Assembly (NCBI GenBank): GCA_017861215.1
Contig: JAGFXN010000126.1
Coordinates: 1-5,338 of the forward strand
Source: Deltaproteobacteria bacterium
Lineage (GTDB): Bacteria; Desulfobacterota; Desulfuromonadia; Geobacterales; DSM-12255
Direction of reading: 5' to 3'
Length of the DNA: 5,338 bases
The translations under genes and the position numbers were made by a program. Of the stretch, positions 5,119-5,338 are shown in pieces (within the stretch, counting starts at the first letter, position 1; each line of letters starts with the position of its first letter). The notes under the pieces are model-generated. The model was not told where the DNA came from. It made no database searches and saw nothing but the letters and a program-made list of their open reading frames with translations.

Positions 5119-5338
5119 ATGAGCGATAACAAGGATCTCAAGCTTGCCTGCAGCAGCTGCAATGTGGTCTGGCAGAAAAACGGCACCACCAACTGCTGGA
5201 GCGGCGACCCGGCCACTGCGCCACCTCGCCCCGGCTACTGCCCGACCAACAGCGGTGCCGATATTATCGATGCCTCGTTTGCCGAGTACAACAGCGATAG
5301 CGAAGATGCCTTGCTTGCCAGGGCTGCGGCCAGGGTCG
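5119..5338 (+). CDS. Cys-rich metal-binding protein (probable DUF1847), N-terminal part
   Basis: The gene runs off the right edge after 73 codons. The start is ATG with a strong GGAGGG site (5106-5111) at 7-nt spacing. The visible part shows C11-x2-C14 (ACSSCNVVW), then NGTTNCWSGDP with C26, then GYCPT with C41, which together suggest a four-cysteine metal site, probably zinc or Fe-S. This layout matches what I recall of DUF1847 proteins in anaerobic bacteria, which are about 200 residues long and of unknown function. No signal peptide is seen, so it is likely cytoplasmic. The 74 bp between the palindrome and the start should carry its promoter, but I see no convincing -35/-10 pair. Confidence 0.7.
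   Translation, partial: MSDNKDLKLACSSCNVVWQKNGTTNCWSGDPATAPPRPGYCPTNSGADIIDASFAEYNSDSEDALLARAAARV

Overview
The window is a compact, GC-rich stretch of bacterial chromosome with every supported gene on the + strand. Codon choice, protein flavour and short intergenic repeats built on GGCTAAG and GTGAAAC heptamers suggest a Geobacteraceae-type deltaproteobacterium (Desulfuromonadota). That placement is inference from pattern recognition, not a database match.

Layout. Positions 1-310 hold the C-terminal end of a class I SAM-dependent methyltransferase of the RlmI/RlmK type. A 79-bp palindromic repeat follows (335-413). Next come a GTG-started iron-sulfur protein distantly related to epoxyqueuosine reductase QueG (454-1287) and a TTG-started Uup-like ABC-F ATPase (1364-3259). 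After a possible weak terminator there is a 52-codon gene with a cysteine cluster and an aldo/keto-reductase-like N-terminus (3364-3522). A direct-repeat array of GTGAAAC heptamers comes next (3525-3577).

From 3596 three reading frames are coupled by ATGA stop/start overlaps: a CoA-pyrophosphatase-type Nudix hydrolase, a 24-codon hydrophobic ORF that looks like a bare signal peptide, and a YajD-like HNH nuclease. A DUF2288-type protein follows (4677-4982), then a second heptamer palindrome (4989-5044). The window ends inside a probable DUF1847 cysteine-rich metal-binding protein (5119 onward).

Functionally this looks like housekeeping content: RNA modification, ribosome-associated ATPase, nucleotide clean-up, and conserved proteins of unknown role. 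I see no phage, IS element, CRISPR array, toxin-antitoxin pair or assembled defence system. The most unusual content is the pair of heptamer-based repeat families, each placed just after a stop codon, and two tiny genes (52 and 24 codons) that may be novel small proteins or remnants of larger genes.
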